Assembly: GCA_963719285.1 (NCBI GenBank)
Contig: CAVRBO010000004.1
Location: 978,118-1,042,117, forward strand
DNA length: 64,000 nucleotides
Direction of reading: 5' to 3'
DNA from: C-114 sp963719285
GTDB taxonomy: Bacteria; Chloroflexota; Limnocylindria; Limnocylindrales; CSP1-4
The notes beneath the pieces are model-generated. The model was not told where the DNA came from, did no database searches, and saw nothing but the letters and a program-made list of their open reading frames with translations. Below, in pieces: positions 46,025 to 54,234 of this stretch. The number at the start of each line of letters is the position of its first letter. The stretch's first letter is position 1. The position numbers and the translations under genes were made by a program.

Positions 46025-46312
46025 ATGGCTCGAACGCCCTTCGCCTCGCCCGAGGCACGCATCGTCGTGAGCAGCGACGGCTTCTTCGACGTCTATCCGA
46101 CGTCGGTCCGCACCAACGGCGACAAGCCGGCCTACCGAGGCGTGCTCGCCGAGCTCGGCGCGGGGATCCGCGGCGGCGACGACCGTCTCGCTGTCCGGCC
46201 CGGTTCCGTCGCTCTCGCCGAGGCGGTCACCGCCTGGTCGGCCGTAAACGGCGCCGCCGCGGTCCGCGGTGAACTCGGTCGCGGCCGCGACGGTAACCAG
46301 GCCATCGAGTAG
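46025..46312 (+). CDS. Hypothetical protein, possibly truncated
   Basis: 95 residues from ATG 46025. Third codon positions are nearly all G or C, which supports this strand and frame over the overlapping minus-strand reading. ARIVVSSDGFFDVYPTSVRT and GVLAELGAGIRGGDDRLAVR are the most structured parts. No ribosome site stands out. It ends 34 bases before the rhaM-like fragment on the other strand, so it may be a cut-off piece of a larger gene. Confidence 0.4.
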   Translation: MARTPFASPEARIVVSSDGFFDVYPTSVRTNGDKPAYRGVLAELGAGIRGGDDRLAVRPGSVALAEAVTAWSAVNGAAAVRGELGRGRDGNQAIE

Positions 46313-46345
46313 CGCCTGCTCGCGGCGCATCGCGGCGCCGGCTCG

Positions 46346-46555
46346 GTCGAGGTGGAAGATCTCCTCGAGACGCCGGTGGAACCCTGTCGCCGGGTCCGTC
46401 ATCGGGTCGATGAGCGCGGCCATCTCGGCCTGCCACCGGTCATCCCCCGGGCTCGCGGCCATGTGGGCGCGGAAGGCCGCGAAGTCGTCCACCTCGAGAT
46501 GGGCGAACAGGCCCTCGCTGTCAGCAGGTAGCATCCAGAGACGCGAGATCGAACC
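46346..46555 (-). pseudogene. rhaM: L-rhamnose mutarotase fragment (C-terminal two thirds)
   Basis: 70 residues match the second part of the RhaM family: ISRLWMLPADSEGLFAHLEV, DDFAAFRAHMAASPGDDRWQ and AEMAALIDPMTDPATGFHRR with LEEIFHLD, where whole RhaM proteins (about 105 residues) end. The first 35-40 residues, including the start and the catalytic region around the first His, are absent, and there is no stop after the last conserved residue. It lies divergently from the rhaI-like stub, 20 bases away. The whole protein would interconvert the alpha and beta anomers of L-rhamnose. Confidence 0.6.
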
Positions 46556-46574
46556 GGCGCATCGGCCCCGACAG

Positions 46575-46835
46575 GTGACGGAGGCAGAGGTGATCAACGA
46601 CCAGGCTGTCGTCGCGACCCTTCGATCGCAGCGGATCGAGCTTCCGTCTCCGGCCTTCGGCCCGGCCACCGCCATCGGCCACGCGCTCATCCGGGCCTGG
46701 ACGCGCGGGCTCATCGCGGGCGACCTCGAGACCCTCCGCGCACTCGTGCGCGCGACCCGGGACATCCGCCGCTACGAGCCCAGGGCGGGCCGGGCCGCAC
46801 GGACGCCGGCGTCCCTCGGTCGGCCGACGGCCTGA
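46575..46835 (+). pseudogene. rhaI: N-terminal stub of L-rhamnose isomerase joined to unrelated sequence
   Basis: 86 residues from GTG 46575. Residues 8-29 (INDQAVVATLRSQRIELPSP then AFG) match the N-terminus of the Pseudomonas-type rhamnose isomerase RhaI, in which LRSQRIELPSWAFG is followed by NSGTRF. Here the homology stops at AFG and continues with IGHALIRAWTRGLIAGDLET and an Arg-rich end. A full enzyme has about 390-430 residues with a TIM barrel, all missing. In Chloroflexi, rhaM-rhaI are followed by lactaldehyde and lactate genes, as here by lutABC. Confidence 0.6.
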
Positions 46836-46839
46836 CCCG

Positions 46840-47607
46840 ATGCGCGTCGCGCTGTTCATCACCTGCTACAACGACCTGCTGTACCCCGAAGTCGGGCGGG
46901 CGATCGTGACCCTGCTCCGGCGACTGGGGGTCGAGGTGGAGTTCCCGGCCACCCAGACCTGCTGCGGCCAGATGCATTTCAACTCGGGCTACCAGGACGC
47001 CTGTATCCCGCTTGTCGAACGGTTCGTCGAAGCGTTCGCCGGCTACGATGCGGTCGTCACGCCATCCGGTTCGTGTGCCTCGATGGTCCGTCGCTATCAC
47101 CCGGTAGTCGCCGAGCTCGCCGCGGCGCAGGGCGGGGGAGCGGCGACGAGGGCCTCCAGGGGTCTCGCGGAGCGCGTCGCCGAGGTCTCGCCCCGGGTCC
47201 TGGAGCTGTCGGAGTTCCTGGTCGACGTCCTCGACGTCGTCGACGTGGGCGCCCGGTTCCCGCACACGGTGGCGTTCCACCCCACGTGCCATTCGACCCG
47301 CCTGCTCGGCGTGGGCGACCGGCCAAGACGCCTGCTGGCGGCCGTCGACGGCATCACCCTCGTGGACCTGCCCCGATCGGCGGCGTGCTGCGGGTTCGGG
47401 GGCACGTTCGCGGTCAAGAACAGCGACACATCGGTCGCGATGGGCCTCGACAAGGTGGACGACGTCCTCGGTTCCGGGGCCGAGGTCCTGACCGCCGGCG
47501 ACACGTCGTGCCTCATGCACGTCGGGGGCCTGCTGTCGCGGCGAGGCTCGCCGGTACGGGTCATGCATATCGCGGAGATCCTCGCGACGACCGGGGCCGG
47601 CGCATGA
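46840..47607 (+). CDS. lutA: Lactate utilization protein A (Fe-S oxidoreductase)
   Basis: 255 residues. The two CCG-domain motifs are present: ATQTCCGQMHFNSGYQDAC (about 38-57) and RSAACCGFGGTFAVKNSD (about 183-200). VTPSGSCASMVRRYHP and HPTCHSTRLLG supply further cysteines. LutA, B and C together oxidise L-lactate to pyruvate in the cytoplasm. ATG 46840 is only four bases after the rhaI stub stop. A six-codon frame (47604-47624) bridges its stop to lutB. Confidence 0.9.
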   Translation: MRVALFITCYNDLLYPEVGRAIVTLLRRLGVEVEFPATQTCCGQMHFNSGYQDACIPLVERFVEAFAGYDAVVTPSGSCASMVRRYHPVVAELAAAQGGGAATRASRGLAERVAEVSPRVLELSEFLVDVLDVVDVGARFPHTVAFHPTCHSTRLLGVGDRPRRLLAAVDGITLVDLPRSAACCGFGGTFAVKNSDTSVAMGLDKVDDVLGSGAEVLTAGDTSCLMHVGGLLSRRGSPVRVMHIAEILATTGAGA

Positions 47608-47620
47608 CCGGGATGGGCGC

Positions 47621-49156
47621 ATGACCGGGACCGCCGCGCCGCCACCGCCCGCCGAGCCGCACGTGTCCACCCGGCCGGAGCCGTCGTTCGCGGGTACCCC
47701 GCCGTTTCCCGAGGCGGCCCGGACGGCCCTTGCCGACGCGCAACTCCGGGCGAACCTGGGTCGTGCCACGACCACGATCCGGACCAAGCGCGCCGTCGTC
47801 GTCGAGGAGCGAGCCGACTGGGAGGCCCTCCGCCTGGCCGGGGCCGCCATCAAGGACGAGGTCGCCCGGGACCTGCCCGCGCTCCTCGAGCGGCTCGAGG
47901 CGAAGGTGACGGCCGCGGGCGGCGTCGTCCACTGGGCGCGCGACGCCGCGGAGGCGAACGCGATCGTGGCCTCGATCACGAGGGCGGAGGGTGCCCGGGA
48001 GGTCGTCAAGGTCAAGTCGATGGCGACCCAGGAGATCGAGCTCAACGAGGCCCTGCGCCGGGAAGGCATCGCCGTCTGGGAGACCGACCTGGCCGAGATG
48101 ATCGTCCAGCTCGGGCACGACCTGCCCTCGCACATCCTCGTCCCGGCGATCCATCGCAACCGGACCGAGATCCGCGACATCTTCATCGACCAGATGGGCC
48201 GGGTCGGGCGAGCCGCCCCGGCCGGCCTGACCGACAGTCCGCCCGAACTGGCCGAGGCGGCCCGGCTCCACTTGCGCGAGAAGTTCCTGCGGGCCCGGGT
48301 CGCGGTCTCGGGGGCCAACTTCGCGGTCGCCGACACCGGCGCGGTCGTCGTCGTGGAATCCGAGGGCAATGGGCGGATGTGCCTGACCCTGCCCGAGGTG
48401 CTCATCACGGTCATGGGCATCGAGAAGCTCGTCCCGACCTGGCGCGACCTCGAAGTGTTCCTCCAGCTCCTGCCCCGATCGGCAACGGCGGAACGGATGA
48501 ACCCATACACCTCGATCTGGACAGGCGTGACACCGGGCGACGGGCCGCGGGCGTTCCACCTCATCCTGCTCGACAACGGGCGCACGGACGTCCTGTCGGA
48601 CACGATCGGGCGCCAGGCGCTCCGCTGCATCCGCTGCTCGGCGTGCCTCAACGTCTGTCCGGTCTACGAGCGGACCGGCGGGCGGGCCTACGGGTCGGTC
48701 TATCCGGGGCCGATCGGGGCGATCCTGACCCCCCAGCTCCGGGGCATCGCCAAGCACCCGGTGGACAAGCAGACCGCCTCGCTGCCGTACGCCTCGTCGC
48801 TGTGCGGGGCGTGCTTCGACGTCTGCCCCGTCCGGATCGACATCCCGGAGGTGCTCGTCCACCTGCGCGGCCAGGTCGTCCGCCACTCCGAGGCGACCCA
48901 CCGCCTGCCGACGGCCGAAGGGGCGGGCATGGGCCTGGCCGCCTGGACCCTCCGAACGCCCCGACGGCTCGGCCTGGCCGAGCGCGCGGCGGGCCTGGGC
49001 GGGCGGCTGTTCGGACGGGAGGGGAGGCTGCGCCGGATCCCCGGGCCGGGTCCGGTAGGCGGCTGGTTCCGGGCGCGCGACCTCAAGGTGCCGGCCCGGG
49101 AGTCATTCCGGGCATGGTGGAGGCGTACCGCCGGCGGACGCGAGGGCGACCGATGA
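47621..49156 (+). CDS. lutB: Lactate utilization iron-sulfur protein B
   Basis: 511 residues; 470-490 is usual, the excess being a Pro-rich N-terminus. The LUD domain (about 70-300) has SMATQEIELNEALRREGIAV, ELGHDLPSHILVPAIHRN-like sequence, and ANFAVADTGAVVVVESEGNG. Two 4Fe-4S motifs follow: CIRCSACLNVCPVYER near 336 and CGACFDVCPVRIDIPE near 395. It channels electrons from lactate. The TGA overlaps the lutC ATG by four bases. Confidence 0.93.
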   Translation: MTGTAAPPPPAEPHVSTRPEPSFAGTPPFPEAARTALADAQLRANLGRATTTIRTKRAVVVEERADWEALRLAGAAIKDEVARDLPALLERLEAKVTAAGGVVHWARDAAEANAIVASITRAEGAREVVKVKSMATQEIELNEALRREGIAVWETDLAEMIVQLGHDLPSHILVPAIHRNRTEIRDIFIDQMGRVGRAAPAGLTDSPPELAEAARLHLREKFLRARVAVSGANFAVADTGAVVVVESEGNGRMCLTLPEVLITVMGIEKLVPTWRDLEVFLQLLPRSATAERMNPYTSIWTGVTPGDGPRAFHLILLDNGRTDVLSDTIGRQALRCIRCSACLNVCPVYERTGGRAYGSVYPGPIGAILTPQLRGIAKHPVDKQTASLPYASSLCGACFDVCPVRIDIPEVLVHLRGQVVRHSEATHRLPTAEGAGMGLAAWTLRTPRRLGLAERAAGLGGRLFGREGRLRRIPGPGPVGGWFRARDLKVPARESFRAWWRRTAGGREGDR

Positions 49157-49800
49157 CCGGTCCGGACGCGGCGCGCCCGGGAGTGGCGCGCGAGGTCGTG
49201 CTCGGACGGATCCGGGCCGCGCTCGCGGACGAGCCGGCAGCCCGAACCACTCCGCGCGACTACGAGCGTGCGCTGCCGGCCGGGACGGACATCGCCGCGC
49301 TGTTCATGGATCGGGTAAGCCACTACCGGGCGACCGTCCACCGGACGACCGTCACGGACCTCCCGGCGACGGTCGCGGCGGTCCTGGCCGGTCATGCGGC
49401 CCGCCGCGTCGCGACGCCGGTCGGTCTGCCGGCGTCGTGGCTGTGGGGCGTCGGGCTGGAGCGATTCGTGGACGACCCGCCGCTCTCGCACGCGGACCTG
49501 GACGGTCTCGACGGCGTCATCACCGGCTGCGCGATCGCGATCGCGGAGACCGGCACGATCGTCCTCGACGCCGGGCCGGACCAGGGACGCCGGGCGCTGA
49601 GCCTGCTGCCCGATCTCCACGTCTGCGTCGTCCGGTCCGATCAGATCGTGGGGTCCGTGCCGGAAGCCCTGACGCGCCTCGAGTCCGACCGGCCCCAGAC
49701 GTGGATCAGCGGCCCGTCGGCCACGAGCGACATCGAGCTGGAGCGGGTCGAGGGCGTCCATGGACCGCGGCGCCTCGAGGTGATCCTCGTCGACGGCTAG
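49153..49800 (+). CDS. lutC: Lactate utilization protein C
   Basis: 215 residues from ATG 49153, coupled to lutB by ATGA. A LUD domain with VTDLPATVAAVLAGHAARRV, LDGVITGCAIAIAETGTIVL, DAGPDQGRRALSLLPDLHVC and WISGPSATSDIELERVEGVH, the last two being strongly conserved in LutC/YkgG. It completes the LutABC L-lactate dehydrogenase complex. It lacks Fe-S motifs, as expected. Confidence 0.92.
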   Translation: MTGPDAARPGVAREVVLGRIRAALADEPAARTTPRDYERALPAGTDIAALFMDRVSHYRATVHRTTVTDLPATVAAVLAGHAARRVATPVGLPASWLWGVGLERFVDDPPLSHADLDGLDGVITGCAIAIAETGTIVLDAGPDQGRRALSLLPDLHVCVVRSDQIVGSVPEALTRLESDRPQTWISGPSATSDIELERVEGVHGPRRLEVILVDG

Positions 49801-49960
49801 GCCCCGCGATCGAACGAGCAGCCGAGGGCGGGACTGCCGGGCGAGCCGAGCCCGCTCCGGCGGGCCGATGGGCTGCCGGCGCCGCCGCGACCCCGGGGGG
49901 GTGCCAAGTTCGGTAGGCTTTCCCGGTCGGGTCATGGATCCCAACAGAGGAGGACTCCAG

Positions 49961-50812
49961 ATGCCAGGAATCGCGAGACTGGGACGCTCCCGGCGCCTTG
50001 CCGTCGGCGCGGTCGTGATCGCGCTCTCCTTCATCGCCGGAGGCGTCGCCATGGCGGCGGCCAGTCCGGCGATCCAGACGATCACCCCGCACTCCGCGAA
50101 CCAGATCACGAACCTCGACGTGCTGCGCCAGCAGATCAGGAACTACTACGGCGACCCGCTCGGCAGCGGGGTCTTCGCCGACGAGAGCTTCTATGCCAGG
50201 GAGGCCCGCGGCGTCGCGGCTGACGGAGCCCACTACCTGGCGTCGCGGGCGAACTGGCACTGGCATGGCAAGAGCCGGCTGAAGGCGATCGTCCTGGACG
50301 TGGATGACACGACGCTGGCCACGTGGGGCTACGAGGTCTTCAGCAACTGGGCCTACAACCCGACCACGAATGGCACGTTCGTCACCGAGCAGCGCTTCCC
50401 GGCCGTGCCGGGGATGGTCAACATGGTGACCAAGGCGGCCGCCCGGGGCTACACGATCATCTTCCTGACGGGCCGGCCGGCCACGCAGGAGCCCGCGACA
50501 CTGGGCAACCTCACGTCTGACGGGATCGGGGTCGATGCGGGCTATCCGCAGCCGTCGACCCTGAACGACGGCGAGGACGGCCTGTTCACGAAGCCGGCCG
50601 TCGCCGACTATCCCGACTACCTCAAGGCCGCCTGTGCCGCCGATCCCAACGGATCGTGCACGACGGTGCACTACAAGTCGGCCACCCGAGCCCACATCGA
50701 GTCGCTCGGCTACGACATCGTCGCCAACTTCGGCGACCAGTTCAGCGACCTCAAGGGCGGCTACGCCGACCGGACCTTCAAGCTCCCGAACCCGAACTAC
50801 TTCCTGCCCTAG
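49961..50812 (+). CDS. Secreted HAD-superfamily acid phosphatase (class B / plant-type)
   Basis: 283 residues from ATG 49961, behind GAGGAGGACTCC. Signal peptide LAVGAVVIALSFIAGGVAMA. HAD motif I is AIVLDVDDTTLATWGYEVF near residue 112, motif II IIFLTGRPATQEPATLGNL, with TVHYKSATRAHIESLGYDIV and NFGDQFSDLKGGYADRTFKL as motifs III and IV. This is the HAD family acid phosphatase group (class B), normally outside the membrane and able to release phosphate from organic esters. The two acidic pairs and the Lys are present. Confidence 0.88.
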   Translation: MPGIARLGRSRRLAVGAVVIALSFIAGGVAMAAASPAIQTITPHSANQITNLDVLRQQIRNYYGDPLGSGVFADESFYAREARGVAADGAHYLASRANWHWHGKSRLKAIVLDVDDTTLATWGYEVFSNWAYNPTTNGTFVTEQRFPAVPGMVNMVTKAAARGYTIIFLTGRPATQEPATLGNLTSDGIGVDAGYPQPSTLNDGEDGLFTKPAVADYPDYLKAACAADPNGSCTTVHYKSATRAHIESLGYDIVANFGDQFSDLKGGYADRTFKLPNPNYFLP

Positions 50813-50926
50813 TCATGCCTCTCGGCGGGCGATCCCCGGGTCGCCCGCCAGCACCGACCCGAACACGAGGGCCGCGTTGAGACCGCCGAACCCGAACGAG
50901 GTGGGCAGCACCCGTCGGTAGGTCCC
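50813..50926 (-). pseudogene. fabF: C-terminal tail of a beta-ketoacyl-ACP synthase
   Basis: 37 residues plus stop: GTYRRVLPTSFGFGGLNAAL then VFGSVLAGDPGIARREA. SFGFGGxNAxLVF is the closing strand signature of KAS II enzymes. Nothing else of the gene is present: immediately upstream the sequence becomes the HD-GYP gene at 50932. It is either a deletion joint or a misassembly. Confidence 0.6.
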
Positions 50927-52029
50927 GTCATGTCGCCGAGCGCGACATGCTGCTGGACGGCAGCCATCTCCGAGGCCGTGAGGTTCGCCGGCTTGCGCAG
51001 GATCCCGTCGGGGATGCCGATCTTGCCGACGTCGTGCAGGAGCCCGGCCACCCGGATCGACCGCGACCGTCTCCTCGTCGAGGCCGAGCCGGCGGGCGAG
51101 GTAGACCGCGTAGCGCGAGACATCCTCGCAGTGGCGCTTCGTATACCGATCTTTGGCGTCGACCGCGAGGATCAAGCCCTCGAACAGATTGAACGTCTGG
51201 CTGGCCGCCGGCACATCCGGGACCGCCCCGGCGAGCCGGATCGCATCGCCGCCGCTCGCCTTCGCTTCCTGGAGTGCGCCGACCGCGCTGGACAGGAGGT
51301 CCGTGACGGACAGGGCGTGATCCGGGAACGTCGCCCGACCGATGCTGACCGAGATCGGCAGGGACTCGGAGCCGTCGAACGCGAGCGCGCGGTCGACGAG
51401 ACCGATCCGCACGGATTCCATCGACGATGTCGAGCGTGGTGAGGTCCGTCGACGAGATGGCCAGGAATTCATCGGGTCCATAGCGGCCGAACATGGTGTC
51501 CGGCGGCATCTCGATGCGCAGGAGATCGACGACTTCGCGGATCGCCTCGTCACCCGCGGTGTGGCCGTGGGTCTCGTTCAGGAGCCGGAAGTTGTCGATG
51601 TCGAGGAGGGCGATCCCGACGGTGCGCCCTTCCGTGCGCGGCCGTCTCGATCGCGGCCGTGAGTGCCTCGACGAGGCTCCCATGGTTGAGCGTACCGGTC
51701 AGCGGATCCCGCCGGCCGGCTTCCAGGAGCAGCGCGGTCCCCCGGCTGATGCGGCCCTGCGCCGAGCGGAAGACGAGGAACAGGAGGATCGCCGCGAGGA
51801 CCGCGGCGCTCAGGGTCACGAAGATGACCTCGCGGCGCACCTCGTCCAGCTGACCCAGGATCGGCGTGGCGTCGCGCCAGATGCCCACCACGGCGACCAC
51901 GCTGTCGCCGACCTTCAGCGGAAGGTACTCGCGCAGACGCGGCCTTCGCGGGAGCCGGGGGTCGAAGTCCGGTTCGGTGGGCAGGCGGGAACCATGGGCG
52001 CTCGTCGATCTCGAGGGCGGCTTGTCCAT
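50927..52029 (-). pseudogene. GGDEF/HD-GYP protein, frameshifted and cut off at its 3-prime end
   Basis: Starts near ATG 52029. A sensor end (REYLPLKVGDSVVAVVGIWR) is followed by a membrane helix (VIFVTLSAAVLAAILLFLVF), a degenerate GGDEF domain (LLDIDNFRLLNETHGHTAGD, active site GRYGPDEF) and an HD domain (DRYTKRHCEDVSRYAVYLAR, then LLHDVGKIGIPDGILRKPAN). It ends abruptly after QQHVALGD at 50932, where the HD-GYP motif should follow. Frameshifts near 51640, 51430 and 51070. Paralogue of the gene at 62600, which is complete in this region. Confidence 0.75.
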
Positions 52030-52084
52030 CGGTGACGTTGCTGTTACCGTAGCGACATTGTTACGGAACGCAGGAGGACCCCCG

Positions 52085-52492
52085 ATGGCGACAGGCACCG
52101 GAACGAAGGCCGATCCGTGGGTGCTCAAGACCCCGCCCGGCACGTCCGAATACACGATGTATCGCGACGAAGGGTCCGACCCGCCCACGATCGTCTGCCA
52201 GGTCGGCGGCACGAAGCTCCTGTACGACGCCCGCGCGATCGATGAGCTCCACGCGATGCTCAAGGCCCGGGGCGACTGGATGCCGCTCGGCGGGACGGAT
52301 GAGCAGAAACCGGCGCCAGAGGGGACGGTGGAGGCGTGGGGCCGCTCCGAGTCGAACCCCCGGGGCGGCTGGTACGGCCTGAAGAAGGGGCTCCGCGGAC
52401 GGTTCGGCGTGTACATGCCGCCGCTCCTCGAGGCGCTCGGGCTGGCCGAGGTCACCCACGACGCCAAGAACAACAGGATGCGGGCACTGTGA
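52085..52492 (+). CDS. Conserved hypothetical protein
   Basis: 135 residues from ATG 52085, behind CAGGAGGACC. TKADPWVLKTPPGTSEYTMY, DEGSDPPTIVCQVGGTKLLY and DARAIDELHAMLKARGDWMP are followed by WYGLKKGLRGRFGVYMPPLL and EHAL-like C-terminal residues. I recognise it as a recurrent small protein of high-GC genomes (a DUF), soluble, with no known function. Basic C-terminus may bind nucleic acid. Divergent from the GGDEF/HD-GYP gene with 55 bases between. Confidence 0.65.
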   Translation: MATGTGTKADPWVLKTPPGTSEYTMYRDEGSDPPTIVCQVGGTKLLYDARAIDELHAMLKARGDWMPLGGTDEQKPAPEGTVEAWGRSESNPRGGWYGLKKGLRGRFGVYMPPLLEALGLAEVTHDAKNNRMRAL

Positions 52493-52540
52493 CCCGATGC
52501 CGCGCGACGCACCCGACCGGGCGGCGGCCGAGGTGATCGG

Positions 52541-52873
52541 ATGAGCCTCCCGTCGCCGGCGGGCGATCCGTTCGACGCCCTCGGGGACCCGAATCGGCGG
52601 GCGATCGTGGAGCTGCTCGGTGCCGGCGAGCGGTCCGTCCAGGAGATCGCGGATGTGCTGCCGATCAGCCGTCCGGCGGTCTCGCGCCACTTGCGCCTGC
52701 TGAAGCGCGCTGGGCTCGTCGTCGAGAAGCCCCTGGGGACGCGGCGCATCTACCAGCTCCACGACGAGGGGGTCGAGGCCGTCCAGGCGTACGTGGAGCG
52801 GGTCTGGGGGGAGGCCGCTTCGCGGTTTCGACTCGTCGCCCGGAACACCGCCGGCGGGCGTCGCCCGCGGTGA
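52541..52873 (+). CDS. ArsR-family transcriptional regulator
   Basis: 110 residues. A winged helix covers residues 8-95: FDALGDPNRRAIVELLGAGE, SVQEIADVLPISRPAVSRHL and RLLKRAGLVVEKPLGTRRIY. No metal-binding Cys or His cluster is visible, so it belongs to the SdpR-like group that pairs with AHSA1 proteins. It is coupled by GTGA overlap to such a gene. Confidence 0.9.
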   Translation: MSLPSPAGDPFDALGDPNRRAIVELLGAGERSVQEIADVLPISRPAVSRHLRLLKRAGLVVEKPLGTRRIYQLHDEGVEAVQAYVERVWGEAASRFRLVARNTAGGRRPR

Positions 52874-53310
52874 TCGAGCCGATCCAGCTGGCCTTCGAGG
52901 TCGACTGCCCGGTGGACCACGCCTTTGAGGTATGGACCGCCCGGATCGCCCAGTGGTGGCCCCTGGACCACACCGTTTCCGCAGAAGAAGGGCTGACCGT
53001 CGTGCTCGAGGGGCGCCCCGGCGGCCGGATCTTCGAGCGCCGGGTGGGCGGTCAGGAGCACGACTGGGGCGAGGTGACGATCTGGGAGCCGCCCACGCGT
53101 TTCGGCTACACCTGGCATCTCAAGCGCGACCGCAGCGACGCGACGGACGTCGAGATCAGATTCCTCCCTCGCCCCGACGGCGCGACCCGGGTCGAGATCG
53201 AGCATCGCGGGTGGGAGCGGCTGGGCGCCGGCGGCGAAGACTGGCGGGACCGCAACTACGGCGGTTGGTCCACGCTCCTGCCGCACTACCTCGCGGCCAC
53301 ATCCGGCTGA
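52870..53310 (+). CDS. SRPBCC/AHSA1-domain protein
   Basis: 146 residues from GTG 52870. IQLAFEVDCPVDHAFEVWTA, WWPLDHTVSAEEG, GRIFERRVGGQEHDWGEVTI and PTRFGYTWHLKRD form a START-like hydrophobic-pocket fold. Such proteins next to ArsR regulators may bind small ligands or act as Hsp90 co-chaperone-like factors. Ligand unknown. Translationally coupled to the regulator gene. Confidence 0.88.
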   Translation: MIEPIQLAFEVDCPVDHAFEVWTARIAQWWPLDHTVSAEEGLTVVLEGRPGGRIFERRVGGQEHDWGEVTIWEPPTRFGYTWHLKRDRSDATDVEIRFLPRPDGATRVEIEHRGWERLGAGGEDWRDRNYGGWSTLLPHYLAATSG

Positions 53311-53317
53311 CGCCGGC

Positions 53318-54055
53318 TCAGTCGCGCTCCTCGATGGCGCCGGTCGCCGGTTCCGGGAAGCGCGCCCGTCGCCTGCCGCGCGGTCGGACCGATCCCCGGT
53401 ACTGGTAGGTGACCAGGAGACAGACGGTCACGACCCCGGCCAGGACGCCCGCTCCCACGGAGATCTCCGACGCCACTCCCGCCTGCCCGGCCGCGATCGC
53501 GATGAGGATCCCGGCGATGACACCGTCGATCACGGCCAGGACACCCGGGGTCGTCACGAATTCATGTGCGAGTGCACCCGGACCAGGCTTCGCTCCGAAC
53601 GTGGCCATGATCCCGGCCTCGTCGTCGTGCCAGCCGGTGATGAAGAACTGACGCAGCTCAGGCGTCCCCGCGAGGTACGCCTGGCGCAGCAGGTTCATCC
53701 CGACGACCCAACGGACGTCCTCGTGGTTGATCTCGACGAGCCGGACGTGGGTCGCGATCCCGAGGAACAGGACGACCGGCAGGATGAGCACGGCGAACGT
53801 CACGAAGCTCTGGCCGAACGACATGGCCTGGGCGACGAGGGCGAGGGCGACGACCGCGCCGGACAGGGCGGACAGGAACATCGACGCTCGGCTGAATGCC
53901 TCGTTCCAGCTCAGCGACCGGGTCGCCAGGAGGCTCCAATGCTCGGTCGTCAGGATCTGGAGCCGCATCGCGGCCGGGAGGGGACCGTCGCCGACCGGGT
54001 CCAGGGCTGCCGCGGGGTCCGACCGCGCCTCACGGGTCGATAGCTCGAGTGCCAT
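53318..54055 (-). CDS. Integral membrane protein of unknown function
   Basis: 245 residues from ATG 54055, behind GAGGAGGTCG. Four hydrophobic segments: ASMFLSALSGAVVALALVAQ, FVTFAVLILPVVLFLGIATH, VLAVIDGVIAGILIAIAAGQ and ISVGAGVLAGVVTVCLLVTY. The N-terminal TTEHWSLLATRSLSWNEAFS and loop HVRLVEINHEDVRWVVGMNL are well conserved-looking. It ends with an Arg-rich tail. No transporter signature found. Convergent with the SRPBCC gene by seven bases. Confidence 0.7.
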   Translation of the reverse strand: MALELSTREARSDPAAALDPVGDGPLPAAMRLQILTTEHWSLLATRSLSWNEAFSRASMFLSALSGAVVALALVAQAMSFGQSFVTFAVLILPVVLFLGIATHVRLVEINHEDVRWVVGMNLLRQAYLAGTPELRQFFITGWHDDEAGIMATFGAKPGPGALAHEFVTTPGVLAVIDGVIAGILIAIAAGQAGVASEISVGAGVLAGVVTVCLLVTYQYRGSVRPRGRRRARFPEPATGAIEERD

Positions 54056-54234
54056 CCCGACCTCCTCGTCTCTTCCGGCCATCCGGGCGCCGGCCGTCAC
54101 GGCGAGCGCGATATCGCGCAGGCTAGCCGCATCGCGGCCGCCCGGATGGGCGCGGCATCCCACGACCCATCCGGGCATGGCAGGATGGTGAGCGTTTCGC
54201 TCCCGCTCGTCGACGGAGGCTGTCCGCCCGACCG

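Noticed and set aside
45959..46345. Continuation of the rhaM reading on the minus strand beyond its conserved end
   Set aside because: Codon composition favours the plus-strand frame 46025-46312, and no RhaM residues occur after LEEIFHLD.
52340..52370. Sequence resembling a tRNA T-arm on the minus strand (GAGTCGAACCCCC)
   Set aside because: It lies inside a well-supported coding gene and no acceptor stem or anticodon arm pairs around it.
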